Assembly (NCBI GenBank): GCA_963828285.1
Contig: CAWHEB010000002.1
Location: 310,001 to 374,000 of the forward strand
Direction of reading: 5' to 3'
Origin: DAIOEK01 sp963828285
GTDB lineage: Bacteria; Chloroflexota; Anaerolineae; Anaerolineales; Anaerolineaceae
DNA length: 64,000 bases
A program made the translations under genes and the position numbers. Below the pieces are notes generated by a model, which saw only the letters and a program-made list of their open reading frames with translations, searched no databases and was not told the DNA's origin. Below, piece by piece: positions 27,619 to 36,701 of this stretch. Numbering within the stretch: position 1 is the first letter of the stretch; the number at the start of each line of letters is the position of its first letter.

Positions 27619-29055
27619 ATGACTTCTGCTCGAATCACATTCAAACTGACCTCGATCAGCCTGATCAGTGTATTTGTCCTGTCCGCATGCAGTCAGCTTC
27701 AGGGGTTACTACCATCCCAGGGCAGCAAACAGGCAATGACCGAGACCGTTGTTAGCATTTCCCCAACTGCAAAGTCTACTGTTTTACCAACCATTCAACC
27801 TTCAGCTACTCCTATGCCAGGTTTACCGGTAGAAAAACTCCACGGACGGAAGGTGATCTTCTGGCATCCGTGGACCGGTCCACGCGAAAAACTCATCAAA
27901 CAGATGGCCTTGGAATTCAACCTGAGCAATTCGTATCAGATCCAGGTGGAACCCCATTCCCTTGGAGGCATCCCGGAACTATTGGATGGTTTGGTTGCCA
28001 ATCCATCTGAATATCCCGACCTCGTTGTCCTCTCGCCTGAATTGATCTCATCCGCGAACGATCTCCCCAAACCATTTATTGACCTGAAGGAATATGACCA
28101 ACAACCGGATATTCAGTTCCAATTGGCTGAACCGGATGACTTTCAGAATGGTCTCCTGGACGCTGTCAGCAGTGACGGACATATGTACGGCATCCCGGCC
28201 AGCGTGGATACTTCCATGCTGGTTTACAACAAATCATGGGCAATGCAGCTAGGCTTCAGCAATACTCCTACAACCATCGAGGAGATGAATGAACAGGCTT
28301 GCGAAGCCGCCCGATTCAACAACCGGCAGAGCAACCTATCGCTGCACGGCACGGGTGGCTGGTTGATCGATGATCGGGTGAAAACCATCATGGCCTGGCT
28401 TCAGGCTTACGGGCTTTCAGGGTTCTATTCCGAAACAAATCAGGAGATTTTTACCCGTCCTGAAATTGAGAATGCGTTCATTGCTTTAAAACAGATGGCT
28501 GTGGACAATTGTTCCTGGCTGGGGAAAAATCCCATCGCAGTGGATTATTTTACAAACCGCAATGCGTTATTTGTCTCAGCGGATCTGCCCGAACTGAAAT
28601 CCATCCAGGCTTCCTTAAAAAAAGCAAATAGTAAAGATGTCTGGGAAGTCCTTCCCTACCCGGGATCCGCTGGAACCTGGATGCCGGAAGCTTTGTACTA
28701 CGCAATCCCAGCCGGTCAGGATGCACAACAACTTGCAGCCTGGGTATTTGTTCAGTGGATCTCTGAAACCAAGCAGGAAACCCGGTTGGCTGTAGGCGAT
28801 GGATATCTTCCGGTGCGGAAAGCATCCTGGCAAAGCCTTGAGAGTCAGAACATGCTTGCCCCACAAACCCTGATGTGGATGAAACAAGCCAGTGATTCGG
28901 TTGTCCCGCCGTACCAATCCGAATGGGGAGTGGGCAAGGCGGTTCTACAGGATGGTTATAGACAATTATTCTCGACTAATTTGGTACCGGCTGATATCCC
29001 CGATCTCTTAACGATGATGGACAACATGCTTTCCGATCTGGAATCTCAAAACTAA
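27619..29055 (+). CDS. Extracellular solute-binding lipoprotein (ABC family 1-like)
   Basis: 478 residues. Signal peptide with lipobox VLSAC (about residue 24), Thr/Pro-rich linker, then a periplasmic-binding fold: VIFWHPWTGPREKLIKQMAL, PDLVVLSPELI, YGIPASVDTSMLVYNKSWAM, and YLPVRKASW near the end. The family binds sugars or other small solutes for ABC importers, but no permease or ATPase genes are adjacent. ATG follows the protease stop directly; the stop overlaps the ATG of the RNase H gene by one base. Confidence 0.85.
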   Translation: MTSARITFKLTSISLISVFVLSACSQLQGLLPSQGSKQAMTETVVSISPTAKSTVLPTIQPSATPMPGLPVEKLHGRKVIFWHPWTGPREKLIKQMALEFNLSNSYQIQVEPHSLGGIPELLDGLVANPSEYPDLVVLSPELISSANDLPKPFIDLKEYDQQPDIQFQLAEPDDFQNGLLDAVSSDGHMYGIPASVDTSMLVYNKSWAMQLGFSNTPTTIEEMNEQACEAARFNNRQSNLSLHGTGGWLIDDRVKTIMAWLQAYGLSGFYSETNQEIFTRPEIENAFIALKQMAVDNCSWLGKNPIAVDYFTNRNALFVSADLPELKSIQASLKKANSKDVWEVLPYPGSAGTWMPEALYYAIPAGQDAQQLAAWVFVQWISETKQETRLAVGDGYLPVRKASWQSLESQNMLAPQTLMWMKQASDSVVPPYQSEWGVGKAVLQDGYRQLFSTNLVPADIPDLLTMMDNMLSDLESQN

Positions 29056-29496
29056 TGACAGATAAACTCAGTACCCTACGAAATTTACAGCGACGGCGCC
29101 TGTGATCCCAACCCGGGGAAAGGCGGCTGGGGAGCTGTTATTATTCGAGAAGACCAAAGCAGACAGATCAGTGGTGGAGAAAAAGACTCCACCAACAACC
29201 GCATGGAATTAACCGCTGCAATTGAAGCGCTGAAATCCCTACCTACCGGCAGCAGAGTGAAGATGTTCTGCGATTCTGAGTATGTCAAAAAAGGTATCAC
29301 CGAATGGATGCCCGGCTGGAAGAAACGCGGATGGAAGCGCAGCGGCGGCGTGTTAAAGAATCTCGAACTCTGGCAGGCTCTGGATGTACAGAATTCCCGT
29401 CATCAGATCATCTGGACCTGGGTGCACGGTCACAACGGAAACATCCATAATGAAGAAGCGGACCGGCTGGCAGTCATGGCACGCAAAAAGCTATAA
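29055..29496 (+). CDS. rnhA: Ribonuclease HI, frameshifted at codon 4
   Basis: Degrades RNA in RNA-DNA hybrids. All catalytic residues are visible: Asp in YSDGACDPNPG, Glu in NNRMELTAAIEAL, Asp in FCDSEYVKKGI, and His/Asp near WVHGHNGNIHNEEADRLA. The ATG at 29055 overlaps the preceding stop but is out of frame with the body; removing one A from the AAA at 29064-29066 gives MTDNSVPYEIYSDGACD, an ordinary start, so I treat the break as an indel error. Length then about 146 residues, normal. Confidence 0.88.
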
Positions 29497-29554
29497 AAAT
29501 CCACATTATCTATACGAAATAATTCAGTCTTCACGAGCAATCCAGTTTTGGTGC

Positions 29555-29583
29555 TTGACACTTGGGCTGGTTCTGGGTAAAAT
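29555..29583 (+). promoter_or_regulatory. Sigma-70-type promoter of tRNA-Phe
   Basis: TTGACA (29555-29560), 17-base spacer, TAAAAT (29578-29583), 18 bases before the tRNA. Confidence 0.8.
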
Positions 29584-29601
29584 TCCGTCGCAATTAGTTG
29601 T

Positions 29602-29674
29602 GCCGAGATAGCTCAGTTGGTAGAGCATGCGACTGAAAATCGCAGTGTCCGCAGTCCGATTCTGCGTCTCGGCA
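29602..29674 (+). tRNA. tRNA-Phe (anticodon GAA)
   Basis: Cloverleaf with acceptor GCCGAGA/TCTCGGC, D arm GCTCAGTTGGTAGAGC, anticodon stem TGCGA/TCGCA with loop CTGAAAA, T arm containing the slightly unusual GTCCGATTC, discriminator A. CCA not encoded. Confidence 0.95.
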
Positions 29675-29869
29675 CCTTTTTCTTTAAAACAATCCCCACC
29701 CTGATCAATTTATCTCTTTTCCACCTGTATGTTTAATAACTTACAGGAGTATTACATTTTCTGATCGTTTTCAACTTAAATCAGGATTTATCGTAAAATA
29801 AACTTGGAAATACATTAATTCTTCAATATTTTGCAATACAAATGAATAGTTCTCCAGGCGAGGGTTGAC

Positions 29870-32822
29870 ATGCTCATTCTGTTTCACAACAAAGTTATCA
29901 TGAATTTAGCTGTAATATTGCTTGTTGCCTTTATGATGCTGATTTTCATCGGACCAGTGATTGCACAGACAAGCTCACCTGATAATCCGGTGACAGAACC
30001 AACCGGACTTACTACAGAAACCCCAACGGAAACACCTTTTCCAACAACCCTACCAGAGGAGAATCCTACTTCTATTCCCACTGCTGTTCCGACAGAAGTG
30101 ATACCTACTGGTCTACCGACAGAAGATGTGATTCCCACTGACGAAATGGATGTTACTCCGCCAGAAGGCACCATCATCATACCGATTTCGGGAACTTACT
30201 TTGACAATCCTCTTCTCCTCACAACGAACGCAGTAGATTTGGATAGCGGTATCGATCGAGTGGAATTTTATGCTTCGTATACTGTTCCAATAGCTAATTG
30301 GATTTTAGTCGGGGTGGCAAATTCGGAGCCTTATGAATATTCTTGGGATTGGTCCGGGTTTGATGGCGGATTGGTAATAATTTCGGCAACGATCTTTGAC
30401 AAAACTGGAAACAGTATGGTCATTGAAAATCCAGCGGAGATCATGCTTGAGAAACAAGAAATCTTAACTGTAGAAATTAACGAGAGTGAAATCTCTGCTT
30501 TTGATCTTAAACCTGGTACTCCTGCATTATTATCACCAGCATCCGCTGTTCTGGTATCAGGGTACACTCCGATTCTGGATTGGACTGATCCAACTCCGGC
30601 AGCAGTCCATTACGAATTGATGTTATTCACAAATCTGACTACCCCGGTCATCGAAGCTAATCCAACTGATCTTGTTACGTCCACTTTTACCTGTGCCGAA
30701 CTTGAGCCGAATACGACCTACTATTGGAAGGTCAGAGCAGTCAGTCTGAACGGTCAATTCAGCAACTGGACTTCCGCTCGCAGCTTCCGCACAAAATTGT
30801 TATCACCTGGCTTAAATCTGCCGGTTGACATAGGACACACGCTCACCACCCGTCCTACTTTCACCTGGGATATTGTAGGAGGTGCAAAAAACTATTCCCT
30901 GCAGGTAGCATCGAATTTGGGATTTCACGACTGGCTTGAAATCCTTCACCGCTGCAGGTGGAACTTACACCCCAACGGTAGACCTCACCCGTGATGTGAC
31001 GCTGTACTGGCGGGTCAAAGCCAACGGCACCAATCCTTCCGATTACTCACTGGTCCGCTCCTTCCACAGCGCCAATCCGCCCGCCGTCCCTACCCTGGTC
31101 AGTCCGCTCACCGGTACGCTCGTCGCGGACTACAAACCCACCCTGACCTGGAAGGCTGGAACTGGGACAGTTGTTGCCACAAAGTATGAGATCGAACTGG
31201 CCAACAACGCTGCATTCTCCCTGAATGAGTCACTGATCACCATTGATCCGGCAGCTTTGACCTACACTTTCCCGGACGATCTGGAAAGCAACAAGACCTG
31301 GTACTGGCGGGTACGCTCCTTGAACACGGATGGAGAATACAGTCTGTGGTCTACCTCGCGAACCTTCCGCACCAAGATGCTGCCGCCGGTGTTGAGTTCA
31401 CCAGCGGAGGGGGCTGAAGTCCTCACCATCCGTCCAACCTTTACCTGGTCCGCTGTCCCCGGTGCCACCAACTACACCCTGCAAGTGGCTTCGAACGCTG
31501 GCTTCACCCTGGGATTAAAGACATTTACCACCACATCTGCACCCGGCTACACTCCCACCGTCGATCTGCCGCGCAGCATCACCCTCTTCTGGCGCGTCAA
31601 AGCCAATGGCGCCAATCCATCCGATTACGCTCTTCACCGTTCATTCGTCAGTGCCAATCCGCCTGCTGTCCCCAGCCTGGTCAGCCCGCTCAACGGAACC
31701 CTGATCTTAGGCTATCGTCCCACTTTGACCTGGAAGGCTGGCCTGGGATTGATACCGATCACCAAATATCAGATCGAGATGGCCACAAACGCTGCCTTCA
31801 CCACCGATGAATCGATCATCGATATTGACCCACCAGCTCTGTCCTATGTGTTCACCTCTGACTTATTGAGCAATAAATCCTGGTACTGGCGGGTGCGCTC
31901 TTTGAACGCTGACGGCGAATACAGTTTATGGAGCACTTCCTGGAGCTTCCGCACCAAGATGCTGCCGCCGGTCCTGACCTATCCGTTGGAAGGTAATGAG
32001 GTCAAATCAGTCCGCCCGACCTTCACCTGGGATGCCGTCCCCGGCGCGAAGAATTACACCCTGCTGGTCAGTTCCAATTCCTCCTTTACCACCGGTTTGA
32101 AGACCTTCACGACCACTGCTGCCTCCAGCTACACGCCAGCCGTGGACCTGACCCGCGATGTCACCCTGTTCTGGAAGCTCAAAGCCAATGGCACCAATCC
32201 TTCCGACTACTCGCTCCCCATATCCTTCGAGAGTGCCAATCCCCCTGCCATCCCGAAATTGACCAACCCGGCCAGTAATGCTCTGGTTTCCGGGGTAGCC
32301 GTCCCCGAACTGGGGTGGCTGGATGGCACCGATTCGCTCGTGGCACGGGACCATTTCGAAATTCAGATCTCCTCGAATGCCACCTTTACCAGCCTGGATA
32401 TGATCGAGGCAACCTCCGCTTTCACCTCTTATGCTCCTGGTGTGTTGGCCAGCAACAAGACCTGGTACTGGCGGGTCCGTTCAGTCGGAACTGATGCTTC
32501 CTACAGTCTGTGGTCTCCTGCCCGTACCTTCCGCACCAAACTGGATACCCCGGTTTTGTCTTCCCCGGCTCCCGGCGTGACCACTCCGACTGCCCGTCCC
32601 ACGTTCATCTGGGGTGCGGTGACCGGTGCGGCTTCGTATACCCTGCAGATCAGCACCAACAATGCCTTCACCACCGGGTTGAAAACCTTTACGGTCCCTG
32701 CTACCACTTTCACCCTCTCCAGCGATCTGACCCACAATGCGCTCTTTTACTGGCGCGTAAAGGCAAACGGTCCTAATGTCTCTGATTGGTCAACAATAGG
32801 AAATTTCCAGACACCTACTTAA
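29870..32822 (+). CDS. Secreted fibronectin-like repeat protein, one frameshift
   Basis: Large exported protein, about 985 residues when joined. N-terminal signal helix (AVILLVAFMMLIFIGPVIAQ), a Thr/Pro-rich stretch, a Big-like domain (GTIIIPISGTYFDNPLLLTT), then repeated FN3-like domains with recurring TWYWRVRSLNTDGEYSLWS, RPTFTWSAVPGATNYTLQVA and FWRVKANGANPSDY. The frame changes near 30923: removing one T from GGATTTCACG restores GFTTGLKSFT exactly as in later repeats, so it is one gene. No anchor or catalytic domain is seen at the C-terminus. Probably adhesion or carbohydrate interaction at the cell surface; the function is not determined. Confidence 0.8.
31071..32817 (+). repeat. Tandem 582-bp coding repeat, three units
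   Basis: The sequence around GCCAATCC recurs at 31071, 31653 and 32235, exactly 582 bases (194 codons) apart; a diverged earlier unit lies before it. Each unit encodes two FN3-like domains of different type in alternation. Confidence 0.85.
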
Positions 32823-32843
32823 GAAAAGTAAATCGTATGTTCC

Positions 32844-32890
32844 ATAAACCCGTGGACGATAGCCTCTTTCTCCATCTTCCACGGGTTTAT
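32844..32890 (+). terminator. Hairpin after the repeat protein gene
   Basis: ATAAACCCGTGGA (32844-32856) pairs perfectly with TCCACGGGTTTAT (32878-32890); loop of 21 bases, weak T-rich tail. Confidence 0.6.
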
Positions 32891-32914
32891 TCTATCCAAA
32901 TTACACGCTCAGGG

Positions 32915-32943
32915 TTGACATCTTTTCCAAGTTTAGGTATACT
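32915..32943 (+). promoter_or_regulatory. Promoter of tRNA-Gly/tRNA-Cys
   Basis: TTGACA (32915-32920), 17-base spacer, TATACT (32938-32943), about 55 bases before tRNA-Gly. Confidence 0.75.
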
Positions 32944-32998
32944 CTCGCTTGCTTTAAGGATACCGGCCAGTCAACTGGTACGATCTAGAAAACTAAAT

Positions 32999-33071
32999 GC
33001 GGGCTTAGTTCAGTTGGTAGAACACCTCCTTGCCAAGGAGAAGGTCGAGGGTCCGAATCCCTTAGCCCGCT
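32999..33071 (+). tRNA. tRNA-Gly (anticodon GCC)
   Basis: Acceptor GCGGGCT/AGCCCGC, D arm GTTCAGTTGGTAGAAC, anticodon loop TTGCCAA, T arm GAGGGTCCGAATCCCTT, discriminator T. The first anticodon-stem pair is a C-A mismatch. Confidence 0.95.
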
Positions 33072-33132
33072 CTGACTACTCTGGCTGATACATAGTGGCA
33101 CCGCAGCCACGGTGATCAGCAATTTTTTTTAT

Positions 33133-33203
33133 GGCGACGTGGCCAAGTGGGAAGGCAAGGGTCTGCAAAATCCTCATCACGGGTTCAAATCCCGTCGTCG
33201 CCT
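33133..33203 (+). tRNA. tRNA-Cys (anticodon GCA)
   Basis: Acceptor GGCGACG/CGTCGCC, anticodon stem AGGGT/ATCCT with loop CTGCAAA, T arm CGGGTTCAAATCCCG, discriminator T. Followed by a T run that may terminate the tRNA pair. Confidence 0.95.
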
Positions 33204-33281
33204 CTTTTTCTTTCAATAATCACACATCGATAAATTGAATTCCCTGGCACACTTGGTGCATCTAAAAGCTAACCATTACCT

Positions 33282-33310
33282 TTGACATAATCTTATGGCA
33301 AAGCTAAAAT
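33282..33310 (+). promoter_or_regulatory. Promoter of coaE gene cluster
   Basis: TTGACA (33282-33287), 17-base spacer, TAAAAT (33305-33310), 39 bases before the GTG start of coaE. Confidence 0.75.
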
Positions 33311-33349
33311 GGTGTATGTTCACGTCATTTCTAATCTGCAGGAGTCTTT

Positions 33350-34483
33350 GTGGGTAAGTGGGCGGATAAGTATGTCATAGGCCTCACCGGAAATATCGGC
33401 ACCGGTAAAAGCATCGTGCGTAAAATGCTCGAAAGACTTGGTGCGCTTGGCTTGGATGCCGATGCATTGGGTCATCGCGCAATTGCAAAGGATGCTCCAG
33501 GATATTTGCCTGTTTTGAATTATTTTGGTCGTTGGATCCTTGCCCCAGATGGCCAGATCGATCGAGGCCGCCTCGGCCGGATCGTCTTTAACGATCCAGT
33601 TGCACTATCTCACCTGGAATCCATTGTTCACCCGTTGGTATATCAAGCGATCGATATCATCATCCGGCGTGCCAACCAACCCGTCATCGTTGTGGAAGCA
33701 ATCAAGCTTTTCGAAACTGAATTGATCAAACAGGTTAATACCACCTGGGTTGTAACTGCAGACCGGGATACACGGATCCATCGTCTTGTCAAACAAAGGG
33801 GTATGCGTGAAAAGGACGCCATCCTGCGCATCGACTCACAACCGTCACAGGAAGAAAAGAATGATCGTGCCGAAGTTTTGATCATGAACAACGGGACATT
33901 TGAAGAAGCGTACATGCAGGTGCAATTCCACTGGCGAAATATCTCCTTACCGACCAGTATCATGAAGGAACCTGTCGTCACTGTTGCTAGTGGAAAGATG
34001 ACTGTCCGCCGCGGAACCCCCCGTGATTATGACCAGATAATCAAACTGGTAACCCGTCTCGATCCGGAAGGTCAGAAGCGAAGCAAACCCCAGTTCATGC
34101 AGTCATTGAATGATAATGCATTCATGCTGATTGAAATTGGCAGCCAATTGGTTGGTATGGTAGGTTGGCAGGTTGAGAATTTGATCTGCCGTTCAACAGA
34201 TATTTTTGTAGATCCGGCAGTACCATTATCGGACTCGGTGCCGGTATTAATTGACCAGGTCGAAAAATCCGCAAAAGATCATCAATGCGAAGCGGCTTTA
34301 TTGTTCCTTCCGCCAAGCCTGGCTAGAAATACGGAAGTTTGGAAGAATCTTGGATACGAAAATCGTACTCCGCAGTCACTTGAAGTACAAGCCTGGCAGG
34401 AAGCCGCTCTGGAATCAATGCCTTTCGGCACATTTATGTTTTTCAAGCAGCTTCGACAGGACCGCGTTCTTCGACCGATCTAA
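33350..34483 (+). CDS. coaE: Dephospho-CoA kinase fused to a GNAT-like domain
   Basis: N-terminal half (about 1-200) is dephospho-CoA kinase, the last step of CoA synthesis: GLTGNIGTGKSIVRKML P-loop, LGLDADALGHRAI, VEAIKLFET and the lid VKQRGMREKDAILRI. The C-terminal ~170 residues resemble a GNAT acetyltransferase fold: TVRRGTPRDYDQIIKLV start, GSQLVGMVGWQVE, an IFVDP strand and a C-terminal WKNLGYENRTPQSL; the usual acetyl-CoA loop is weak. Normal CoaE is about 200 residues, so this is a fusion. GTG start with a consensus promoter upstream. Confidence 0.88.
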   Translation: MGKWADKYVIGLTGNIGTGKSIVRKMLERLGALGLDADALGHRAIAKDAPGYLPVLNYFGRWILAPDGQIDRGRLGRIVFNDPVALSHLESIVHPLVYQAIDIIIRRANQPVIVVEAIKLFETELIKQVNTTWVVTADRDTRIHRLVKQRGMREKDAILRIDSQPSQEEKNDRAEVLIMNNGTFEEAYMQVQFHWRNISLPTSIMKEPVVTVASGKMTVRRGTPRDYDQIIKLVTRLDPEGQKRSKPQFMQSLNDNAFMLIEIGSQLVGMVGWQVENLICRSTDIFVDPAVPLSDSVPVLIDQVEKSAKDHQCEAALLFLPPSLARNTEVWKNLGYENRTPQSLEVQAWQEAALESMPFGTFMFFKQLRQDRVLRPI

Positions 34484-34572
34484 GCTGAACCCGGTAGTCG
34501 TTGTACCTTTTATGGACTGGCTGCGGGAAGATTTTCTGCAATCAGTCTATTTGTTTCAAAGAAGCAGGTTTA

Positions 34573-35451
34573 GTGTCAAACATCATCAGTGACCTCTCTC
34601 TCTTATTTCAAAGGCTTACCTGGTTAAGTGTCCTTGACCTTATCCTGGTGACGTCCATTTTCTATGGTCTGCTGCAGATGCTTAAAGATACCAAGGCGAT
34701 GGTCTTACTTCGCGGGGTTATTCTCTTGCTGTTATTCTTAACTATCCTGACAACGCTTGTAAACTTGCCTGCTTTCAATTGGATAATAAAAACTTCCCTC
34801 CCCGCATTACTCCTGGCAATCCCGGTGATCTTTGCCCCGGAGATCAGGCGCGGATTGGAACGTATCGGTCGGGCTGGCACACTTTTTAGCATTAAACCCG
34901 GCAAAGATCAATTCGAAATGCAAAAAACCATTCAGGCAGTCGTTTCCGCGGCAACCCGGTTGGCTGGTAAAAAACATGGGGCCCTGATTATCCTGCAAAG
35001 AAATGATAATCTCAGAGAATACATTCAAACTGGTGTTCAACTCAACGCTGCCGTTACTGCTGAACTATTGCTGCAGGTCTTTTACCCAAATACGCCTTTG
35101 CATGATGGTGCAGTGATCATCGTAGAGAACGAACTGAGAGCTGGGGCTTGCGTCCTTCCTCTTTCTGCGAGTGGAATTCTAAACCGTACCCCTGATCGAC
35201 AGATGGGTTTACGGCATAGAGCATCTCTTGGAATCTCCGAGTTGACTGATGCGATCGCTGTGGTCGTTTCTGAGGAAACAGGGAATATCTCCATTTCGCA
35301 TGCCGGGCGGATGATTCGGAAGCTTGATTCAGAACGACTTGAGAACATCCTCAATGCTTTCTATCGTCCTGAAAGATTGACGAAAATTAGTAATAATCCA
35401 TTCGAACGATTCCTGAGCATTTTCCGCGGTGATAAGGAGGATAAATCATGA
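34573..35451 (+). CDS. cdaA: Diadenylate cyclase (c-di-AMP synthase)
   Basis: Makes the second messenger c-di-AMP at the membrane. Three N-terminal membrane helices, then the DAC domain: PNTPLHDGAVIIVENE (DGA motif) and MGLRHRASLGISE (RHR motif), plus AIAVVVSEETGNIS. GTG 34573 (after AGG) gives 292 residues; ATG 34501 would add a non-family extension. The stop codon overlaps the ATG of the next gene (ATGA), the usual coupling with the YbbR partner. Confidence 0.93.
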   Translation: MSNIISDLSLLFQRLTWLSVLDLILVTSIFYGLLQMLKDTKAMVLLRGVILLLLFLTILTTLVNLPAFNWIIKTSLPALLLAIPVIFAPEIRRGLERIGRAGTLFSIKPGKDQFEMQKTIQAVVSAATRLAGKKHGALIILQRNDNLREYIQTGVQLNAAVTAELLLQVFYPNTPLHDGAVIIVENELRAGACVLPLSASGILNRTPDRQMGLRHRASLGISELTDAIAVVVSEETGNISISHAGRMIRKLDSERLENILNAFYRPERLTKISNNPFERFLSIFRGDKEDKS

Positions 35452-36692
35452 TCATTCTCCTGAGAAAATTCTTGAAGAATCTGCCAACCTTGATCATTGC
35501 TTTCAGTATGGCATTGGCATCCTGGATTGCTGCCGTATCCTCAACAGATCCAAATGAGATTCGTGCTTACCCAATCCCGGTGGAAGTGGAAATCCTGGGT
35601 CAGAATCCTCAGACCATCATACCTGGCAGCCCACTCCGCACAGTTCGGGTCATGTTGAATGCTCCGCGATCAATTTGGACCCAGTTGAGCTCACAATCCA
35701 ATCATATACGAGCGTTCCTGGATCTTTCAGGACTGGAAGCAGGCACATACCAGGTTCCGGTTCAGGTTCAGGTGGATCTCCAACCGGTGAAAATTGTGTC
35801 TGTGTCACCCGATATGATGGCAATTTCCATGGATAAACTTGTTACCCAGGATTTCCCCCTGGAATTAATAAAGAGGGGAGAACCTGCTATCGGCTATGCG
35901 GCAGACGTACTTACCTACAACCCGCATACCATTAAGGTATCCGGTCCGGCTTCCACCGTTCAGCAGGTAAAATCCATCCGCGCAGTCCTTGATCTTTCTG
36001 ATACGCAAAAAGATATTGCTGTGAATTTGTCTCCGCAGGTTTTGGATGTTAGCGGCGAAAACGTCGAAGGATTAAATATCCTGCCAGAAACAATAGCTGT
36101 CAACCAGAAGATCATCCAGAAAGGTGGATATCGCAATGTGGTCATTAAAGTGATCACCACTGGCAGACTTGCCAATGGGTATCGTCTGACTGATGTCTCG
36201 GTATATCCTTCAACGATCACTGTATATTCCGCTTCCCCTGAACAAGTGGATGCTTTGCCGGGATATGTTGAAACAAAACCGGTTAATCTGGATAACGAGA
36301 AATCGGATATCAATCAAACTGTGGAGCTCAATCTCCCGGTAGGGATCACCCTGGTCGGGGATCAACCGGTTACGATTGCCATAGGCATCACCGCAATCGA
36401 AAGCAGCGTCACTTACTCGCGCATCACCATCCAGATCGAAGGATTGGCTGATGGTTTAAAAGCTACCATTTCTCCTGAATCTGTGGATGTCATACTCTCA
36501 GGTCCGCTGCCAGTTCTGGATCGGTTAATCCCGGCAGATCTTCTTGTAACGATCAACCTGGAGGGTAAAGTGGCTGGTACTTATCAGGTTACACCTGTGG
36601 TCAGCACATCATCATCCGATATTCAGGTTGAGTCGATTTTGCCCGCGACAATTGAAGTCGTGGTACAATCCAAGACTTCAATCAATCCGTAG
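35448..36692 (+). CDS. YbbR-domain protein, c-di-AMP synthase regulator (CdaR-like)
   Basis: Membrane-anchored extracytoplasmic protein, 414 residues. One N-terminal helix (LPTLIIAFSMALASWIAAVS) is followed by about four YbbR repeats recognised by P-x-T-I/V-x-V-x-G-P patterns (NPHTIKVSGPASTVQQVKSI; YPSTITVYSASPEQVDALPG; SPESVDVILSGPLPVLDRL). In other bacteria such proteins bind and modulate CdaA. Starts four bases before the cdaA stop. Confidence 0.9.
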   Translation: MIILLRKFLKNLPTLIIAFSMALASWIAAVSSTDPNEIRAYPIPVEVEILGQNPQTIIPGSPLRTVRVMLNAPRSIWTQLSSQSNHIRAFLDLSGLEAGTYQVPVQVQVDLQPVKIVSVSPDMMAISMDKLVTQDFPLELIKRGEPAIGYAADVLTYNPHTIKVSGPASTVQQVKSIRAVLDLSDTQKDIAVNLSPQVLDVSGENVEGLNILPETIAVNQKIIQKGGYRNVVIKVITTGRLANGYRLTDVSVYPSTITVYSASPEQVDALPGYVETKPVNLDNEKSDINQTVELNLPVGITLVGDQPVTIAIGITAIESSVTYSRITIQIEGLADGLKATISPESVDVILSGPLPVLDRLIPADLLVTINLEGKVAGTYQVTPVVSTSSSDIQVESILPATIEVVVQSKTSINP

Positions 36693-36701
36693 AGACAAAA
36701 A

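Noticed and set aside
30300..32800. Multiple long antisense frames across the repeat protein
   Set aside because: They follow codon periodicity of the real gene and repeat with it; no independent ribosome sites.
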